Assembly: GCA_045226335.1 (NCBI GenBank)
Contig: JBGVCH010000081.1
Span: forward strand, 42,035 to 106,034
From: RUG11272 sp045226335
Lineage (GTDB): Bacteria; Bacillota; Clostridia; Christensenellales; Aristaeellaceae
Length of the DNA: 64,000 nt
Direction of reading: 5' to 3'
Part shown: piece after piece, positions 61,372-64,000 of the stretch
Layout of the letters: each line of letters starts with the position of its first letter
How positions within the stretch are numbered: the stretch's first letter is position 1
The notes under the pieces: generated by a model
Databases searched by the model: none
What the model saw: the letters and a program-made list of their open reading frames with translations, nothing else
Told to the model about the DNA's origin: nothing
Program-made: the position numbers and the translations under genes

Positions 61372-62315
61372 TCATCGCGGAAGATTTCGCCAGTCATCTG
61401 CATTTGTCCGTGCTCTCCCCTTCCACCCGCAAGGAGTGGGACATCCCCTCCGCGGACCTGAACCGACCCGGAATGCAGTTCACCGGCTTTTTTGAGCACT
61501 TCGCCTGGGAACGTCCCCAGGTCATCGGCAAGGTGGAGATGTCCTACCTGGAGTCCCTGTCTCCCGAGACCCGGGTCGACATGCTGAAACGCTACTTCTC
61601 CTACGACATCCCGTGCATCATCTGCTGCAGGGGCATGAAGCCGCCCCGGGACCTGCTGGAAGCGGCCAAGGCGCACAACGTGGCGGTTTACGGCGCCAGT
61701 CAGACCACCACGGCCTTCACCATCGCGGCCATCAATTACCTCAGCCTCTGCCTTGCGCCACATGTGATGCAGCACGGCGTTCTGCTGGATGTCTATGGCA
61801 CGGGCGTGCTGATCACCGGCGAAAGCGGCGTCGGCAAAAGCGAGACCGCGCTGGAGCTGATCAAGCGCGGCCATCAGCTGGTGGCGGACGATGTGGTGGA
61901 CATCTGCCGCGTGAGCGAACACAGGCTGACGGGCGAATGTCCCGAGATGGTCCGGCACTTCATGGAGATCCGCGGCATCGGCATCATCGATATCCGGGCC
62001 ATGTTCGGCGTCGGCGCGGTGGCCATCAGCAAGTCCATCGACCTGGTGATCAAGCTGGAGCCCTGGGTCGAAGGCAAAGCTTATGACCGTCTCGGCCTGC
62101 AGGAGGATTACATCACGATCCTGGGCGTCCGGGTCCCCCAGCAGCTGACCCCCGTGCGCCCGGGCCGCAACCTGGCCATCATCATCGAGGTGGCCGCCAG
62201 AAACCTGTCCCTGAAGAAGTTCGGCTACAACGCAGCCCAGGAACTGGACCGCCGGCTGAACGACATGATCGCCCGAAGATCCCGGGAAGAGAGCCAGGAA
62301 ACCTTTGAGTCCTGA
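61368..62315 (+). CDS. hprK: HPr kinase/phosphorylase
   Basis: A 315-residue bifunctional enzyme that phosphorylates HPr at Ser46 for carbon catabolite repression and reverses it with phosphate. The P-loop is GESGVGKS (151-158), catalytic His is in VMQHGVLLDVYG, and the family signature EIRGIGIIDI is at 200-209. No ptsH or PTS gene is nearby. In this operon it sits between a HAD phosphatase and a sugar kinase, so it probably reports on sugar-phosphate status. Confidence 0.97.
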   Translation: MIIAEDFASHLHLSVLSPSTRKEWDIPSADLNRPGMQFTGFFEHFAWERPQVIGKVEMSYLESLSPETRVDMLKRYFSYDIPCIICCRGMKPPRDLLEAAKAHNVAVYGASQTTTAFTIAAINYLSLCLAPHVMQHGVLLDVYGTGVLITGESGVGKSETALELIKRGHQLVADDVVDICRVSEHRLTGECPEMVRHFMEIRGIGIIDIRAMFGVGAVAISKSIDLVIKLEPWVEGKAYDRLGLQEDYITILGVRVPQQLTPVRPGRNLAIIIEVAARNLSLKKFGYNAAQELDRRLNDMIARRSREESQETFES

Positions 62316-62344
62316 ACAGACCTGACGATAAAGGAGGCAACAAC

Positions 62345-63286
62345 ATGGTACGCATCGGCATTGACGTAGGCGGAACCGGCATTCAGATCGGCGTGGTGGA
62401 CCGCCTTGGCAACATCCTGCAGAAAGGCGAGGTCGTGACCCGCACCGATCTGCCCTTCTCGGAGCAGATCGCGCAGATGGCGGCCTGCTGTCTGGACACC
62501 CTGGCCCGCAGCGGACACAGCCTCGACGAGCTGGAATCCATCGGTGCCGGCGTCCCAGGCGTCGCCAACAAGGCCACCGGCGTGATTCCCTTCTGCACCA
62601 ACCTCGGCTGGCATGACGTGCCTTTCCGGACGGAGTTCCAGAAGCACATCAACAAGCCCATCTTCATCGACAATGACGCGACGGTGGCCGGCCTGGCGGA
62701 AAGCGTGGCGGGCATCAGCGCGGGCACGTCCTCCAGCGTGTTCATCACCCTGGGCACGGGCGTCGGCGGCGGCATTGTCATCGACGGAAAGGTCTGGAGC
62801 GGCGCCAACGGCATCGGCAGTGAGATCGGCCACATGACCCTGGAGCTGGACGGCGAGATGTGCACCTGCGGCAACCGCGGCTGTCTCGAGCGTTACTGCT
62901 CCGCCACGGCCATCATCCGGATGGCCCGGGAACTGCTGGCCAAGCATCCGGACAGCCAGATCATGGCCCTTTGCGGAGGAAAGCCCGAGCGTGTCAACGC
63001 CAAGATGGTTTTCGACGCCGCCCGGGAGGGGGACGCCATCGCCCAGAAGGTGTTCCGCCGCTATGTGAGCTATCTCGCCCAGGCCATCAACACCATCATC
63101 AACTTCCTGGACCCGGAGGTCATCGTTCTGGGCGGCGGCGTCAGCAAGGCCGGCGCTTTCCTGCTGGACGCGGTCCGGGCGGAGGTGCCGAAGTATACGC
63201 TGTTCAAGTCTCTGCCGCAGCCCCGCATCGAGCTGGCCGTGCTGGGCTCCGACGCCGGCATCATCGGCGCGGCCATGCTGGAATAA
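62345..63286 (+). CDS. ROK family glucokinase-like sugar kinase
   Basis: A 313-residue ATP-dependent hexose kinase. It shows the phosphate-binding start GIDVGGTGIQIGVVD, the substrate site NDATVAGLAE, the ATP motif LGTGVGGGIVIDG, and the ROK zinc site (His163 plus C173, C175, C180 in CTCGNRGCLE). Glucose is the usual substrate, though mannose or N-acetyl sugars occur. AAGGAGG precedes ATG 62345. It lies 29 bp after hprK. Confidence 0.93.
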   Translation: MVRIGIDVGGTGIQIGVVDRLGNILQKGEVVTRTDLPFSEQIAQMAACCLDTLARSGHSLDELESIGAGVPGVANKATGVIPFCTNLGWHDVPFRTEFQKHINKPIFIDNDATVAGLAESVAGISAGTSSSVFITLGTGVGGGIVIDGKVWSGANGIGSEIGHMTLELDGEMCTCGNRGCLERYCSATAIIRMARELLAKHPDSQIMALCGGKPERVNAKMVFDAAREGDAIAQKVFRRYVSYLAQAINTIINFLDPEVIVLGGGVSKAGAFLLDAVRAEVPKYTLFKSLPQPRIELAVLGSDAGIIGAAMLE

Positions 63287-63310
63287 GCACAAGTCTGATG
63301 GGAGGATGAC

Positions 63311-64000
63311 ATGGCAAAAGCGGTGCTGGTCCCGGGCAAAGAAAAACGGGTGCTGAACGGACACCCCTGGATCTTCCGCAGCGATATCGCCCGGATCGAG
63401 GGCAGCGCGGAGCCCGGGGATGTCATGAGTGTGTACTCCTCAAAGCAGCGATTCATCGCCCGGGCCTACTGGAATCCGGCCTCTGAGATCACCCTCCGGG
63501 TCATGAGTCTGCGGGATGAGCCCGTGGACCGGGATTTCATCTTCCGCCGCGTCCGGGAAGCCGTGGACTACCGGCGCAGTTTCGCGGACCTGCGTTCCTG
63601 CCGGCTGATCTTTGCCGAGAGCGATCGGCTGCCGGCCCTGATCGTGGACAGCATCGGCGACACGCTTGTGGTGCAGTGCCTGGCCCTGGGCATGGAAAAA
63701 GCCCTGCCCGACGTGGTGGACGCCCTGGTGGAAACGGTTCATCCAAAGGGCATCTGGGCCCGCAACGATGTCCCCGTGCGCCGGAAGGAAGGCCTGCCCA
63801 TGACCACCGGTTTGCTGTGGGGCGAGGTCCCGGACCGGGTGGAGATGACGGAGAACGGCATCCGCTTCCTGGTGGACGTCAAGGAAGGCCAGAAGACCGG
63901 CTTCTTCCTGGACCAAAAAGAAAACCGCGCCGCCATCGCGCCTTTTGTCAGCGGGCAGCGCGTGCTGGACTGTTTCACCCACACGGGCAGTTTTGCGCTG
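63311..64000 (+). CDS. 23S rRNA (cytosine)-methyltransferase, RlmI-like (C-terminus beyond window)
   Basis: The first 230 residues of a COG1092 protein. The N-terminus is a PUA domain (VLVPGKEKRVLNGHPWIFRSDI). The middle part has RLPALIVDSIGDTLVVQC and KEGQKTGFFLDQKENR, and SAM motif I begins at VLDCFTHTGSFAL where the window ends. RlmI in Escherichia coli makes m5C1962 in 23S rRNA; assignment to that exact base here is by family. GGAGG precedes ATG 63311. The gene is intact as far as seen. Confidence 0.9.
   Translation, partial: MAKAVLVPGKEKRVLNGHPWIFRSDIARIEGSAEPGDVMSVYSSKQRFIARAYWNPASEITLRVMSLRDEPVDRDFIFRRVREAVDYRRSFADLRSCRLIFAESDRLPALIVDSIGDTLVVQCLALGMEKALPDVVDALVETVHPKGIWARNDVPVRRKEGLPMTTGLLWGEVPDRVEMTENGIRFLVDVKEGQKTGFFLDQKENRAAIAPFVSGQRVLDCFTHTGSFAL

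Overview
This window looks like chromosomal DNA from a GC-rich, uncultured member of the Bacillota (Clostridia; the family mix would fit a Christensenellales-type gut or rumen bacterium, but that placement is inference). The evidence is strong AGGAGG-type ribosome sites, TTG and GTG starts, near-consensus sigma-A promoters with 17-bp spacers, a T-box leader on serS, HPr kinase, type III pantothenate kinase, YerC next to PcrA, and the tig-clpP-clpX-lon-ysxC order. I see 57 protein genes (pcrA and an rlmI-like gene are cut by the window edges), one tRNA, and no insertion sequence, phage or CRISPR array.

Layout. 1-2.5 kb: yerC-like and pcrA (-). 2.6-9.8 kb: a metallophosphoesterase, then a tightly coupled glycoside hydrolase operon (GH42, secreted GH13, secreted GH53 with a carbohydrate-binding tail), then an esterase (+). 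9.9-17.2 kb: ferredoxin, a four-gene operon of poorly known families (DUF1015, a secreted protein, DUF2974, UPF0340) and an orphan carB (-). 17.4-22.4 kb: tRNA-Leu(GAG), a secreted transglutaminase-like protein and a beta-lactamase-fold hydrolase, then a putative pantothenate transporter with coaX behind a structured leader (+). 22.5-31.3 kb: serS with T-box, rplM-rpsI, an overlapping DUF218-radC-DUF218-rsmG set, an SPFH/zinc-ribbon protein and a degenerate receiver protein (-). 30.7-37.1 kb: tig, clpP, clpX, lon, ysxC. 37.3-41.8 kb: purC with two tandem secreted phosphodiester glycosidase paralogues, an rRNA methyltransferase-like gene and ftsY.

42-46 kb holds the most unusual part: two adjacent CobW/COG0523 GTPases, one with a huge His/Asp/Glu linker and one fused to a DUF1980-like domain. 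It is followed by a strong promoter and an unexplained long untranslated RNA before an acetyltransferase gene. 45.8-52 kb: deoB-punA-tldD-tldE-zinc ribbon-hydrolase in one operon. 52-54.8 kb: asd-dapA-dapB. 55-59 kb: a membrane-anchored PQQ-type beta-propeller protein and metY. 59-64 kb: a secreted SGNH hydrolase facing a HAD phosphatase-hprK-ROK kinase-rlmI-like operon.

The themes are extracellular polysaccharide use (galactan enzymes, SGNH and other secreted hydrolases, ROK kinase and HPr kinase for sugar entry and catabolite control), protein quality control, and housekeeping metabolism (lysine/threonine precursors, nucleotides, CoA). The secreted proteins of unknown role, the metal GTPase pair and the unassigned RNA leaders are the places to look for something new.
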